A stretch of 39,320 nt of DNA from Nitrincola sp. A-D6 (GCF_000764495.1 NZ_JRLB01000043.1:1-39320), one strand, 5' to 3'. Positions 1 to 9,769 are shown, counted from the stretch's first letter. The notes: generated by a model from the letters alone, not told the origin. Numbers and translations: made by a program.

Positions 1-60
1 GCCGTTTTGGGTTTAAGCTTAGCGCTTGTTTTTTTCAGGCCAATGGGATGGATGCTGCTT

Positions 61-534
61 ATGACGCCCGCCATAGATCTTGCCCGTAAATCCGCTATTG
101 AACATCAGGTGCTTAGTTACACACATGACCCTAGTGCGGCGTCCTATGGTAATGAGGCGGTGGAGAAGCTGAACCTGCCAGCGGATCAGGTTTTTAAAAC
201 CCTGGTGGTGTGTCTGGATGGTAAGCAGTTGGCGGTGGCGGTGCTGCCTGTCTCGGGTAAGCTCAATCTGAAGTTGATGGCCAAGGCGCTAGGTGCCAAG
301 AAAGCCGATATGGCGGATAAGGCACAAGTGGAGAAAGTCACCGGTTATGTGCTCGGTGGTGTAAGTCCGTTGGGGCAGAAGAAGCGGCTGAAAACGGTGA
401 TTGATGCATCGGCCAAGGCATTTACTACCCTCTACGTCAGTGCCGGGCGCCGGGGGCTTGAAATAGCCTTGAGTCCTGATGATCTGAGTGCGTTGACCGG
501 TGCGGTGTTTGCACCCATACAGAGTCAGACCTGA
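61..534 (+). CDS. ybaK: YbaK/EbsC-family Cys-tRNA(Pro) deacylase
   Basis: The 157-residue product matches the YbaK family in length and over its whole extent. Landmarks are an N-terminal MTPAIDLARKS segment, the KTLVV strand, the KALGAKK segment near residue 80, the GYVLGGVSPLGQKKRL core near residue 95-110 that holds the catalytic lysine region, and a YVSAGRRGLEI strand. Family knowledge: YbaK hydrolyses Cys-tRNA(Pro), a misacylation product of prolyl-tRNA synthetase, in the cytoplasm. An upstream in-frame ATG at position 7 would add an 18-residue hydrophobic extension that relatives lack, so the ATG at 61 is preferred. A UPF0178 gene follows after 27 bases in the same direction and then a panE-like gene, suggesting one transcript. 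The call is firm; substrate specificity within the family is inferred. Confidence 0.93.
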   Translation: MTPAIDLARKSAIEHQVLSYTHDPSAASYGNEAVEKLNLPADQVFKTLVVCLDGKQLAVAVLPVSGKLNLKLMAKALGAKKADMADKAQVEKVTGYVLGGVSPLGQKKRLKTVIDASAKAFTTLYVSAGRRGLEIALSPDDLSALTGAVFAPIQSQT

Positions 535-561
535 CTCATTATTACTGAAAGTGACCTGATT

Positions 562-1026
562 ATGAAAATATGGATCGACGCGGATGCCTGTCCGGTGGTG
601 ATTAAAGAGATACTCTATAAAGCGGCCATGCGTACCGAGTTGCCCTTGATACTGGTGGCGAATCAGGCTATGCGCGTACCGGCATCTGACTGGATCAGTA
701 CTCTGCAGGTGTCGGCAGGTTTTGATGTGGCGGATAACGAAATCGTGCGTCAGTCGAATGCGGGCGATCTGGTGATCACCAGTGATATTCCCTTGGCGGC
801 GGAGCTAATTGCCAAGGGGGTACAGGTGCTCAGCCCGCGGGGAGAGCTGTTTACCAAGGACTCCATTGGTGCGCGTCTGAATATGCGCGATTTTTTGGAA
901 ACCCTACGTAGCAGTGGTGAGCATACCGGTGGACCACCGCCTTTGCATCAGCGTGACAGGCAGGCGTTTGCGGCACAGTTGGATAAGCTGATCAGTCGTT
1001 ATCTGCGACAGAAAAAAACCAGTTAA
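562..1026 (+). CDS. yaiI: UPF0178 (DUF188) family protein, YaiI-like
   Basis: The 154-residue protein begins [18 protein letters not shown], the signature of the YaiI/YqxD (DUF188) family. Further family motifs are [15 protein letters not shown] near residue 75 and a [14 protein letters not shown] tail near residue 123. The fold is PIN-like, with acidic residues (DADACP, TSDIPLA) placed as in metal-dependent nucleases, but no biochemical function is established for the family. No signal peptide or membrane segment is visible, so it is cytoplasmic. It sits 27 bases after ybaK and 10 bases before the panE-like start, consistent with co-transcription. Family assignment is firm and function unknown. 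Confidence 0.93.
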   Translation: MKIWIDADACPVVIKEILYKAAMRTELPLILVANQAMRVPASDWISTLQVSAGFDVADNEIVRQSNAGDLVITSDIPLAAELIAKGVQVLSPRGELFTKDSIGARLNMRDFLETLRSSGEHTGGPPPLHQRDRQAFAAQLDKLISRYLRQKKTS

Positions 1027-1036
1027 GGAGATGGGT

Positions 1037-1975
1037 ATGCGTTTTCTTGTGGTAGGGGCGGGCGGTATCGGTTGCTATTACGGCGCACGCTTGCAGGCGG
1101 CCGGCCATGACGTGGTCTTTGTAGCACGTGGTGAGCACCTTCGGGTGATGCAACAGCAAGGACTGCAAGTTGAGCATGCCGAGTTACATTTTGCCCAGCC
1201 GGTTGTTGCACTGTCAGAAACTGAAGTGCTGGCGCGCTATACGGCGGATGCATTTGATCTGATTCTGCTGTGTTTTAAGGCATTTGACACACTGGACTGG
1301 CTGGTACGGATGACTGACTGGCTGGAAACAGCTACAACGCCCGTACTGTCGTTACAAAACGGTGTGGAAAATGAGGCATTGATTGCGGCGCAAATTGGTG
1401 CTGATCGTACCCTGGGTGGCCTGGCTGTGCGCATAGGTGGGCATATTACCGCACCTGGCTGTGTGGCGGCTGATGGACCCGCACAAATCATTATGGGGCC
1501 TTGGCCTCAGGCCGACAGTGTCGACAGTAATAGTTATCGCTGGCTACAGCATTTGAGTAGCGTGTTTATAGATGCCGGCATACCAGCACGAGTAACCCCA
1601 GATATTGCTCACGAACTCTGGCGCAAGCTGTTAATAAACAATGGCGTTAATCCGCTATCAGCGCTGACCGGCCTGACCACACGTGAGCTGGTTCAGGATC
1701 CCTATTTTGGTCAAAGCGTGCGCCAGATGATGATCGAGACTGCCGCGGTTGCGCAGGTGGATAGTGTCAATCTGAATGATAGCGATATCGATGAGATGAT
1801 TGCATTGTTAAATGATTTTGATGCGATCAAAACCTCAATGCTTGTGGATCATGAAAAAGGTAAACCACTGGAGCTTGAGGCTATTTGCGGGGCGGTTATC
1901 CGGCGTGGTGAGCAGGCGGGTATAGATACGCCTGTTAACCGGCTGGTCTATGCCTTATTGAATCAGTCAGGGTGA
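1037..1975 (+). CDS. panE: 2-dehydropantoate 2-reductase (PanE/ApbA family)
   Basis: The 312-residue protein opens with MRFLVVGAGGIGCYYG, a Rossmann GxGxxG NADPH-binding loop. The C-terminal half carries the ELWRKLLINNGVNPLSAL segment near residue 190-208 with the lysine and asparagine expected at the ketopantoate site. Family knowledge: PanE reduces 2-dehydropantoate to pantoate for pantothenate and CoA synthesis, but many ApbA-fold paralogues act on other ketoacids, so the substrate is inferred. AAGGAG at 1025-1030 lies six bases before the ATG at 1037 and would directly abut the alternative ATG at 1031, so 1037 is chosen. The 3' end overlaps the convergent DUF1989 gene by 13 bases. Confidence 0.85.
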   Translation: MRFLVVGAGGIGCYYGARLQAAGHDVVFVARGEHLRVMQQQGLQVEHAELHFAQPVVALSETEVLARYTADAFDLILLCFKAFDTLDWLVRMTDWLETATTPVLSLQNGVENEALIAAQIGADRTLGGLAVRIGGHITAPGCVAADGPAQIIMGPWPQADSVDSNSYRWLQHLSSVFIDAGIPARVTPDIAHELWRKLLINNGVNPLSALTGLTTRELVQDPYFGQSVRQMMIETAAVAQVDSVNLNDSDIDEMIALLNDFDAIKTSMLVDHEKGKPLELEAICGAVIRRGEQAGIDTPVNRLVYALLNQSG

Positions 1976-2817
1976 CAGTAGCTGGAGGGTGCAGGTGATT
2001 GCCAGCCTTCCAGGGTGCCTGGTGCGGGTGTAAAAATCTGCACCTCCAGTGGGTAGCATGGAACCTTATCGCTGGAATGTTCGCTGCCACAATCGCCTCC
2101 TGGGCAAGCAGAAAGCACACCGGTCAGGTCCACTTCGGCAAAAAACTCCAGATAATCGCCCGGTCTGACCGGGCTGGCTTTCATAAAATACTGATGGGTG
2201 TCCTGAGTAAAACCGGTACACATAAACACATTCAACACATCGTGAATCAGGCGTTCTACATGCGAGGCTTGCAGTCCGGATGCTTCGCTGAAGGCGCGGT
2301 AGAGATTGGAATGGCAACAGTGGTGATAGGCATCTCCACTTAAGAGTTGATGGGTATAGGGGTCGCAGCGGGTACCTATTACATCGTGCACACTGCCACC
2401 ATCCTGATCAAAGCCATACCAGTCGAGAGTATCCTGGGTGATGGTTGCCAGGGGTCTTAAGTAGGGGAAGTTGCTCCAAAGGCGATCGCCGGTGGACAGG
2501 TGCGTGCCGTGCAGAGCACGGGTTTTGCCGGAATAAAAATGCTCTTCCGGATTATGGCTGTTAAACAGGTTCAGATCACCAACTTGTGGCCCTTCAACAC
2601 TGAGAATACGGAAAAAACTCCCGGCGGGTACTTTAAATACCCTGGCCTCTCTGGCTGGAATACGCCGTGTTTCAGTGCAACTGAGTTGGGTTCTTGCCTT
2701 CAGGTAACTGTCCATGTCTGCTTGCGGCAGGGTGTCTGTCGGATAGCAGATGACCGGTTTGATTGCCTGGCGCTCCGCTGCATCAGCGGGTGCGGGATGT
2801 TGTGCTGCAGGTTTCAT
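1963..2817 (-). CDS. DUF1989 (urea carboxylase-associated family) protein
   Basis: The 284-residue protein carries the DUF1989 core: IPAREARVFKVPAGSFFRIL near residue 50, QVGDLNLFN near 80, and the Cys/His-rich GTRCDPY and HHCCHSN segments near residues 150-170 followed by DVLNVF. Those Cys/His residues are probable metal ligands by position; this is inference. Relatives near urea carboxylase genes are called urea carboxylase-associated, but no urea amidolyase genes occur here, so the role is unknown. The reading frame stays open further upstream, but the ATG at 2817 has AGGAG five bases before it and matches the family start. It diverges from the chemotaxis receptor gene across a 24-bp palindrome and overlaps the panE-like gene tail by 13 bases. 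Confidence 0.85.
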   Translation of the reverse strand: MKPAAQHPAPADAAERQAIKPVICYPTDTLPQADMDSYLKARTQLSCTETRRIPAREARVFKVPAGSFFRILSVEGPQVGDLNLFNSHNPEEHFYSGKTRALHGTHLSTGDRLWSNFPYLRPLATITQDTLDWYGFDQDGGSVHDVIGTRCDPYTHQLLSGDAYHHCCHSNLYRAFSEASGLQASHVERLIHDVLNVFMCTGFTQDTHQYFMKASPVRPGDYLEFFAEVDLTGVLSACPGGDCGSEHSSDKVPCYPLEVQIFTPAPGTLEGWQSPAPSSYCHPD

Positions 2818-2908
2818 CGCTAACTCCTGATGGGTTTTTAAGCATCCTTGCAATATGCCATAACTGAACCGAAGAGGGATAGGTTGAAAATAATAAACCT
2901 GCAATATA

Positions 2909-2932
2909 GCTATCAAAAAGTTGTTTGATAGC
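2909..2932. promoter_or_regulatory. Perfect inverted repeat between divergent DUF1989 and MCP genes
   Basis: GCTATCAAA and TTTGATAGC form a perfect 9-bp inverted repeat with a 6-base spacer. It lies in the 178-base divergent intergenic region, 64 bases before the receptor start. The placement and symmetry suggest an operator for a dimeric regulator controlling one or both genes. A hairpin terminator is less likely because the following T-rich stretch is interrupted and no gene ends here. No regulator gene is adjacent. Confidence 0.45.
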
Positions 2933-2995
2933 GTTTTGTTAACCAATAAATGTGTTATTTTTAAACCATCAATAAAAAATATGAAGGTTAGGGGA

Positions 2996-5119
2996 ATGAA
3001 GAGTTGGTCGCTTAGGTTTAAGTTGATTCTGGGGGCTGTGCTGGGGCTTACTCTGACACTGACAGCTGTGATTCTGGTGGGCTGGTTTACCATGCAAAAA
3101 AATGGACAGGAGGCGGTCGAGCAGGCTTCCACGTCTTTTGAGTCACTGGTAGTCAGTAATCTGCATGATTCAGCATCATCTGTAGCAACAGAAGTATCGG
3201 TGTTTATCAACCGTAGTTATGATGTCCCCAATACACTGGGTACCATGATCAGCTCGACTGCCAGTGGCAGCGGTGCTGATGCTCCACCCTTTCAACGTTC
3301 TACGGTAAAACAGATGGTGCGGGATACGCTGGCAGCGAATGCATCCATCAGTTCGGCTTATGCCCACTTTGAACCCGATGGCTACGATTGGCAGGATGCG
3401 TTTAACATCGGCCCGCATCTGGAGCATTCCTCTGATACTGGTGTACTGGAATTGTACTGGATTCGTGACGGTGAAGAGTTGGTGTTTTATCCAACACCCG
3501 ACAGCAGTTTCAAATACGATGATACTCTAAATGACTTCGGTATCCGGGAATCGGAATGGTACCTGTGTGCGCGTGATCGCCAGGCTCCCTGTTTAATGGA
3601 GCCCTATCTCTATGAAATAGAAGAGGGTCATGTTGAACTCCTGACCTCTCTGGTTTATCCAGTGGTTGTGGATCAGGAGTTCAGAGGGGTTGTAGGCGTC
3701 GATATCAATCTACCGGTGATTCAACAACAGGTTAATGACTATCAGCAGAATCTGTTTGATGGGCAATCTGATATTCATTTAATCAGCGGGAAGGGGGTAG
3801 TGATTGCCAGTAGTGACTTCTCGGATCAGGCTGGGAAACGCTTGAGTGAGGCTGATAATGAGCTGCATTCAGCTCTTTCGTCGATGCAGGGAGCGTTGAG
3901 TGAGGTAGGAGATATCACTTTGGTTAGGGCGCCAGTTAAATTTGAGGCCTTTGATCAGGAATGGACTGTCGTCGTGAGTATACCTACAGCAGTTGCATTT
4001 GCGGCGACACGGGAGCTTAAAGCTAACCTTGTAGGTGGCTTTCAAAATACAGCTCTGACTATGGTGACCTTGGGTGGTGTTCTTCTGCTGCTGGCGGTCA
4101 TACTGTTGGGCTTGTGGTTGCGTTTCACTACCCAGCCTATGGTTAGTATGCGTGCTCTGGTAGAAGACCTTTCTGGCGCTGAAGGCGATCTGACCCGTAA
4201 ACTGGAAGTGAACAGCCATGCTGAGTTGATCGGTATTGCCAATGGTTTTAATGCCTTTACGGCCAAACTGGGGTTGATGATTCGAGACCTGAATGGCTCG
4301 GCGCGTGAGTTACGTCAGCAGAGTGAATCATTGGTCCAGGCTTCACAACAGACTGCCGAAGCGACACGTTCACAACAGGAGGAGATGCAAAGCGTCGCAT
4401 CCGCTATGACAGAAATGTCGGCTACAGCCAATGAAGTAGCTGACTTGGCCAGTCGTACCGCGCAGCAGGCCGAAGATTCCAATGATGCCCTGAGGGATGC
4501 CAAAGAGGCTTTCCGTCATACTGTGGATGAAGTGCGCAGTGTAGCCACTGAAATCAATGCGGCGAGTGAGCGTATTGCGAGTGTTGCAACAAGCAGCCAG
4601 AATATTTACGGCATGATTGATGTGATTCAGGGAATTGCTGAGCAAACTAACCTGCTGGCACTGAATGCGGCAATTGAGGCTGCGCGTGCGGGTGATCAGG
4701 GGCGTGGTTTTGCGGTGGTGGCCGATGAAGTGCGCAATCTGGCCAAACGTACCCAGGACTCCACAGAGCAGATACATACGCTAATAGAAACCCTGCAGAA
4801 AGAAGTGGCCGCTTCTGTTCAGGATATGGAGTCTAGCACCCAGCGCGTGTCTAAAACCGTAGCAGATGCCAGTCAGGCCTATGACCAGATGGAGTCAGCG
4901 GCTAAGAACATTGCTTTGATCACTAACAATGTCACCCAGGTTGCTACAGCGGCTGAAGAGCAGGACAAGGTGAGTGAAGAGATTAATCGCAATATTACCG
5001 TGGTGGAAGATGCCAGTGCTCGCTTGGCTGGATTAGCGGGTGATGTGCGTGAAGTGAGTGAAACCATGAGTCAGATCACTGATGCGCTGGAAGCGCAGCT
5101 GAGCAAGTTTAAAGTCTGA
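2996..5119 (+). CDS. Methyl-accepting chemotaxis protein with periplasmic dCache-type sensor
   Basis: This 707-residue transmembrane receptor has a first membrane helix at about residues 7-33. A roughly 310-residue periplasmic sensor follows; its [19 protein letters not shown] segment is typical of a double Cache domain. A second helix lies at about 345-375, then a HAMP linker ([18 protein letters not shown]), then a cytoplasmic signalling coiled coil. The hairpin tip is the highly conserved [18 protein letters not shown] and [18 protein letters not shown]. It should bind a small ligand and control CheA. No CheR-tethering pentapeptide is visible at the C-terminus. The ATG at 2996 is preferred because AGGGG lies just upstream; earlier in-frame starts add residues before the usual short cytoplasmic tail. 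The ligand is unknown, and no che genes lie nearby. Confidence 0.93.
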   Translation: MKSWSLRFKLILGAVLGLTLTLTAVILVGWFTMQKNGQEAVEQASTSFESLVVSNLHDSASSVATEVSVFINRSYDVPNTLGTMISSTASGSGADAPPFQRSTVKQMVRDTLAANASISSAYAHFEPDGYDWQDAFNIGPHLEHSSDTGVLELYWIRDGEELVFYPTPDSSFKYDDTLNDFGIRESEWYLCARDRQAPCLMEPYLYEIEEGHVELLTSLVYPVVVDQEFRGVVGVDINLPVIQQQVNDYQQNLFDGQSDIHLISGKGVVIASSDFSDQAGKRLSEADNELHSALSSMQGALSEVGDITLVRAPVKFEAFDQEWTVVVSIPTAVAFAATRELKANLVGGFQNTALTMVTLGGVLLLLAVILLGLWLRFTTQPMVSMRALVEDLSGAEGDLTRKLEVNSHAELIGIANGFNAFTAKLGLMIRDLNGSARELRQQSESLVQASQQTAEATRSQQEEMQSVASAMTEMSATANEVADLASRTAQQAEDSNDALRDAKEAFRHTVDEVRSVATEINAASERIASVATSSQNIYGMIDVIQGIAEQTNLLALNAAIEAARAGDQGRGFAVVADEVRNLAKRTQDSTEQIHTLIETLQKEVAASVQDMESSTQRVSKTVADASQAYDQMESAAKNIALITNNVTQVATAAEEQDKVSEEINRNITVVEDASARLAGLAGDVREVSETMSQITDALEAQLSKFKV

Positions 5120-5140
5120 GCTAGTGGATCCGAGCTAACA

Positions 5141-5170
5141 AAAACGCCGGTTATTTTAATCGGCGTTTTT
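5141..5170. terminator. Bidirectional intrinsic terminator
   Basis: AAAACGCCG and CGGCGTTTTT form a strong stem with an 11-base loop, flanked by A and T runs on either side, so it can end transcripts from both the MCP gene (plus) and the sensor diguanylate cyclase gene (minus). It overlaps the last codons of the minus-strand gene, whose C-terminal KRRLK and stop are encoded within the hairpin. Confidence 0.85.
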
Positions 5171-7629
5171 GTGCATACATCTGCTGATCTGCAACCTGAG
5201 ACAGTTCAATTTCCGTTTCCCCATCGAGCGGATAAATGGCTATGCCAATGCAGCAACTGGAGACAATTTCCAGATCATCCAATTTAAAGGGTTGCTGCAT
5301 CTTCTCCAGGATCTTTAATTTCACAGCTTCGGCTTCGCTATGCTGATGAATACCTTGCAGCAGAATGGTGAATTCATCTCCGCCCAGACGACTCACAGTA
5401 TCAGACGCACGCACACAGTCCAGCAAACGCTGGGCTATGGCACAGAGAAGTTTATCGCCCACAGCATGGCCGTGTTGGTCGTTCACAGGTTTAAAATCAT
5501 TCAGGTCGATTAGTAAGAGTGCGAAGTGCCCCTGTTCCCGAATTGCCAGTTTGATTGCCTGATCAATGCGATCTGCAAATAAAGAACGATTTGCCAGACC
5601 GGTGAGGGGATCATGCTGCGCCAGGTAACGCATTATATCTTCAGTTTTTTTGCGTTCAGTCAGATCACGTGTTACTCCCATAACCCCTACAAACTGGCCT
5701 TGCGCATCATAGATCCCGGAGGTTTTTACTTCCGTCCAGATAGTTGAGCCATCTTTGTGGAATTCTTCCATCTCACCTGTGTAAGGGGGATAAGGCTGCC
5801 CTTGTTTGACTTGCTGCATGGCAAATCGTATTTGCTCTCGCATCACCTTGGCGGAGGATTCGGTCAAAAGTTGTTCTGGCTGCTGCTGCATCACTTCCGC
5901 AACACTAAAGCCGCGCAGTTTTTCTACAGATGGGCTGACATAGGTAAACTGACCTCTCAGATCCATGGTCCAGATAACATCACTGGCATGATCAGCCAGC
6001 AAGCGGTGGCGTGCTTCACTATTTTTTAGTGCATTGAGTGCATGGTTGCGCTCAATGGCAATTTCAGCCAGTCGAGCAATATCTTCGATCAGCTGAATAT
6101 CGTCAGTTTGTGGCTCACAGGGGTGCCCATGGTAGATAGCAAAGGTGCCAAGTACTTCATTATTTGCACCCATAATCGGCTCCGACCAACAAGCAGATAA
6201 ACCGGCTTTTGCAGCTGTATCTTTAACTTTTTTCCAGTAAGGGTGAGTCTGGATGTCCGATACGATCACACGTTTTCGGGTAGCTGCCGCTGTACCACAA
6301 GATCCTGCTCCTGGTTTTGCTGGTGTATTGGCTATGGCCTTGTTGTAGTCATCCGGTAAGCTTGGCGCCGCACCGAGATTTAGCGTGTTGCTATTGGGAT
6401 CGAGTAATAGAATGCTGCACAAGCAGCCGGGTTTAAAGCGCTCAACGCTCAGTGCAATGGCCTCAAGGATGGATTTCAGCGGGTGATCGCCAGCAATCAT
6501 CCCCAGTATTTGATTATGATCCTGTTGCAGGTTGTCATTGCGCTTTTGCTCAGTGAGGAGCTGGTGCAGCTTCCTGTTAACGCGATAGATATACACGGTA
6601 ATACAGCTGATGATGACAATTGCCAGTAGTGCCAGGGTTAATAGATGTGTCCAGCGCTGTAGTCGAGCTTCCTGAGGGGCAATAAAAAAAGTTGCTCAGG
6701 TCGGGTGGTTGACTGAGCAGTCCCAGTTTTACATAGGTATCTGCAATATGCTGCCAACGCCCTGGGTTGATATATCCCAGTTCAACCAGGTCTGGACGAA
6801 TAAGTTGCTGCATGCCGTCAGCTTCAAATCGCATGAAATCACTGCTATGTGCTTGAGTATAGTCCGAGCGGATTAGCTCAATGATCTCATCCTCGTTGTT
6901 TAGGGCATAGTCCCAGCCGCGGAGGCTCGCTTGAGTGAATGCACGAACGAGCTGAGGGTTGTCAGTGGCAAAGGCTCTACTGGTAAACAAATTATCCCCA
7001 TAAAAGTCGATGCCAGCCGAACGTGGGGTATATATCTGCATATCCACGCCTGCCTTATTGAGGTAGTAGAGTTCATGGGTGAGGTAGGCTGACATGGCAT
7101 CAACACTTCCGTTTAACAAGGACTCAATACTGAAATCATGTGTTATCAGTTCGTAGCTGCCAGGTGGTATTCCTTCATTCGTTAGATAAGCCTTTAGCTC
7201 GTCAGCACCGTCCTCAATCATCAATTTTTTACCGGCGAGGTCATGAATGCCTTGATAAGGGGTTTGATAGGGGGCGATCAGAACCTGGGGTGAGTGTTGA
7301 AAAATATTAGCCAGTAAGGCCATTTGCTCACCTTGTTCCAGTGACAGGAGCAGGCTGCTGGTGCCAACTCCGAACTCAGCACGTCCCGTAGCGACTTCAT
7401 TGATTACAGAAATACCGGGCTTGCCTTCTAGCAGCTCAACATCAAGACCTGCATCGCGGTAGTAGCCTTGTTCGATAGCGGCATAATAGCCGGCAAACTG
7501 AAATGCATGAGTCCATTTTAACTGCAGTCGCACTGTCTCAAGGGCAATAAGGTTAGGTGCATGCAGCAACAGAAGAAGCGCCAGTAGCCGCCTTGATAGC
7601 TTAGCAGCACAAATTTTGTATTTTTGCAT
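5151..7629 (-). CDS. NMT1-like periplasmic sensor, GAF-PAS-GGDEF diguanylate cyclase (one frameshift)
   Basis: Read as one gene of 825 codons once a single-base indel in the A7 run at 6684-6690 is corrected. The upstream part (7629 down to about 6690) has a signal peptide and an NMT1/THI5-type ligand-binding domain (LKWTHAFQFAGYYAAIEQGYY). In the corrected frame it continues NFFIAPQEARLQRW into a TM helix (LLTLALLAIVIISCI). The downstream part has a GAF domain (CSILLLDPN, AGSCGTAAATRKRVIVSDI), a PAS domain (VIWTMDLRGQFTYVSPSVEKL) and a GGDEF domain with intact GGDEF and an upstream RASD inhibitory-site motif. Predicted role: sense a periplasmic small molecule, possibly pyrimidine-like, and make c-di-GMP. 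As sequenced it reads as two ORFs, 6577-7629 and 5151-6596. Both halves are firm; the fusion rests on the frame correction. Confidence 0.85.
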
Positions 7630-7712
7630 CAGCAATGGGAGTTCTCTTTATTGCATTGCAATAATTATATTCAAACAGAACATAATAGCTGACTTTGATA
7701 CCAAGGGGCATG

Positions 7713-7730
7713 CTACTTATTTATAAGTAG
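7713..7730. promoter_or_regulatory. 18-bp palindrome upstream of the NMT1-GGDEF gene
   Basis: CTACTTAT-TT-ATAAGTAG is a perfect 8-2-8 inverted repeat, about 84 bases upstream of the sensor gene start and between it and the co-directional EamA gene. It could be an operator. It has no T run, so it is a poor terminator candidate. Confidence 0.35.
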
Positions 7731-7753
7731 TATTTCTAAACAAACGTATGTTT

Positions 7754-8701
7754 TTAGTTGGGTGTGGCAGCAACCAGAACACGACGATGGTGTGCCATCT
7801 GCCAGAGCAGGTGGGCGATCAGCGCAATCAGGATGATCGCACCGCCGATCAGGGTAAGGCGTGTGGGTACCTCGCTCAGGAATATCCATACCCATAAGGG
7901 GCCCAGCATGGGCTCGGCTGTTCCGATCAATGCGGCAACCGGGGAAGGGAGTAATCGGGCACCTGTGACAAACAGGGCGAGCCCCAGCCCCAGATTAAGT
8001 GCGCCAAAGACGAAGAGCAGACCGGTGTCATAATTGCTGGTCACCAGGCTGGTAGCCATGCTGCCAGAGAAAACAGCGGCTATGAGTGTGCCAGTGCATA
8101 CGGCTGGGGCCATGCGCACATGAGCATAGCGGCGGGTAATAACCGTTGCCGTTGCAAAACAAAAAGCGATCAGCAGGGCGAGTGAGTCTCCGATGGGTGA
8201 TACTTCACCAGTAAAGGATTCCGAAACCATCACCCCGACGCCAGCAATCACGACAGCAATCGCCAGCCAGGTGGGCCCGCTGACTTTTTCGCGAAATACA
8301 ATCCAGGCAATCAGGGCGGCAATCAAGGGCACTCCAGCCTGAATCAGCAGTATATTGGCTACAGTCGTGTATTTGAGTGCCACGATAAACGACGTAGAGG
8401 CGGTGGCAAAACACAAGGCTACCGCTAGCCCAGGTAAGCCCATGTAGCGGAACATCATGTAGGTGCCACGCAACTTGTTGCGAAACAACATAAATCCAAG
8501 CAAAAACAGGCAGGCCCATACTGAGCGCCAAAAAATGATCGCCCAGCTGTCTTCCAGTGTGACAATGCGCCCAAGCACACCACCAAAGCTCCAGGCTACG
8601 GCTGCCGCTGTGACCAGCAAGATGCCCAGCTTCATTTCTGTGGAGGGATTAACTTCCACCGTGGCTGCCTGGGCTTGCTGTTGTATGGCTGAGTTATGCA
8701 T
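7754..8701 (-). CDS. EamA/DMT-superfamily transporter
   Basis: The 315-residue protein has about ten hydrophobic helices arranged as two EamA repeats. The first starts at KLGILLVTAAAVAWSFGG near residue 23 and the second at SLALLIAFCFATATVITRR near 173. The GTAEPMLGPLWVWIFLSE motif near residue 265 is characteristic of the family. These are inner-membrane exporters or exchangers of metabolites or drugs; the substrate cannot be read from sequence. The N-terminal 22 residues are polar and Gln/Ala-rich, and translation could instead begin at an internal Met (about 8635), as no strong ribosome site is seen for either. The NMT1-GGDEF gene follows on the same strand after 124 bases. Confidence 0.88.
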   Translation of the reverse strand: MHNSAIQQQAQAATVEVNPSTEMKLGILLVTAAAVAWSFGGVLGRIVTLEDSWAIIFWRSVWACLFLLGFMLFRNKLRGTYMMFRYMGLPGLAVALCFATASTSFIVALKYTTVANILLIQAGVPLIAALIAWIVFREKVSGPTWLAIAVVIAGVGVMVSESFTGEVSPIGDSLALLIAFCFATATVITRRYAHVRMAPAVCTGTLIAAVFSGSMATSLVTSNYDTGLLFVFGALNLGLGLALFVTGARLLPSPVAALIGTAEPMLGPLWVWIFLSEVPTRLTLIGGAIILIALIAHLLWQMAHHRRVLVAATPN

Positions 8702-8782
8702 GATGTCTACTTGGTTTGGTGAGCGTTAAGCAGGCGATCATAGCGGAAGCCTGGCATGGCTCTCAAGCGCTTCTTCGCTTAT

Positions 8783-8794
8783 GCTTATATAAGC
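8783..8794. promoter_or_regulatory. 12-bp palindrome upstream of the ZIP transporter gene
   Basis: GCTTATATAAGC is a perfect palindrome in the 159-base divergent gap between the EamA and ZIP genes, about 70 bases before the ZIP start. It is AT-rich and symmetric, as metalloregulator sites often are, but it does not clearly match a Zur or Fur box. This is a weak candidate operator. Confidence 0.25.
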
Positions 8795-8860
8795 CGATCT
8801 GATGGCTTGCTGGCAGACGAAATTATTTCCTATCCTCACGATTTTTAAGGATATTACTGA

Positions 8861-9769
8861 GTGATTAAACGACGTATCCTACCGGTTGCTATGCCTCCCT
8901 ACCGGGTTGCTCTGGTCAGCATCCTGTCACTGTTGTTGTTTGTCGTTTTGTTGGCGGAGTTCTGGCCTCATTTGGAACAACGCCTGGAAAATCTTTCGAC
9001 GCTGCAACTGGGTTTATTGGCGAGTCTGATTGCCGGTTTGTTTACCGCCGTAGGCGCTATCCCCATCTTCTTTATTAAACAACTGTCACGCAGTATTGAA
9101 GATTCTCTGATGGGATTTGGTGCAGGTGTCATGCTGGCGGCTACCGCTTATGAGTTAGTACTACCCGCTATCGATCATGCGGATACTCTGTTCGGCCCCG
9201 CCTGGGTGACAATTCTGATACTGACAGTTGGTATTGCCGCGGGTGGGTTATTGTTGTTGGCCTTGCATAAATATGTCCCGCATGAGCATTTTATTTTGGG
9301 GCCTGAGTCGGGAGCTGACCATATTAAAATTCGTCGGGTCTGGTTATTTATTATGGCCATTGCGCTGCACAATCTGCCAGAGGGGCTCGCTGTTGGTGTG
9401 GGTTTTGGCGGTAATGATCTGGCCAGTGGCGTTGCTTTGGCCATTGGTATCGGGCTACAGAATATGCCTGAAGGGCTGGTTGTAGCTATTGCTTTGATGT
9501 CATTGGGTTACTCCCGAATGACGGCTTTTGGTGTGACCTTGATAACGGGCTTGGTGCAGCCTCTGGGCGGTTTAATAGGTGTAGTGGCCGTCAGCCTGGT
9601 TGATTTGATGATGCCCTTCGCACTTGCGTTTGCTGCGGGTGCCATGCTGTTTGTTATCAGTCATGAGATTATTCCGGAGTCACATAGCAAGGGGCATCAG
9701 AGTAAAGCAACCTTTGGTGTGTTACTGGGTTTTGTGGTGATGACGGCTATCGGTATCGCACTGGGCTAA
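8861..9769 (+). CDS. ZIP-family divalent metal transporter
   Basis: The 302-residue membrane protein carries both ZIP metal-site signatures, HNLPEGLAVG near residue 174 in helix IV and QNMPEGLVVA near 200 in helix V, plus the SHEIIPESH segment near 267. Family knowledge: ZIP proteins import Zn, Fe or Mn across the inner membrane. About eight helices are visible, including an N-terminal one at residues 13-32. The start is taken as GTG 8861, with AAGG ten bases upstream; the in-frame ATG at 8891 is an alternative that would keep all helices. The variable loop before HNLPEG is short and lacks a long His-rich tract, so metal preference cannot be inferred. Neighbouring genes give no metal context. 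Confidence 0.9.
   Translation: MIKRRILPVAMPPYRVALVSILSLLLFVVLLAEFWPHLEQRLENLSTLQLGLLASLIAGLFTAVGAIPIFFIKQLSRSIEDSLMGFGAGVMLAATAYELVLPAIDHADTLFGPAWVTILILTVGIAAGGLLLLALHKYVPHEHFILGPESGADHIKIRRVWLFIMAIALHNLPEGLAVGVGFGGNDLASGVALAIGIGLQNMPEGLVVAIALMSLGYSRMTAFGVTLITGLVQPLGGLIGVVAVSLVDLMMPFALAFAAGAMLFVISHEIIPESHSKGHQSKATFGVLLGFVVMTAIGIALG

Noticed and set aside
1..42. AAGC-GCTT with a T7 run at the left window edge, possible terminator of an upstream gene
   Set aside because: The stem is only four pairs long and the upstream gene is outside the window.
2500..2823. Plus-strand ORF of 107 codons
   Set aside because: It lies wholly antisense to the DUF1989 gene, which has strong family motifs; composition is not protein-like.
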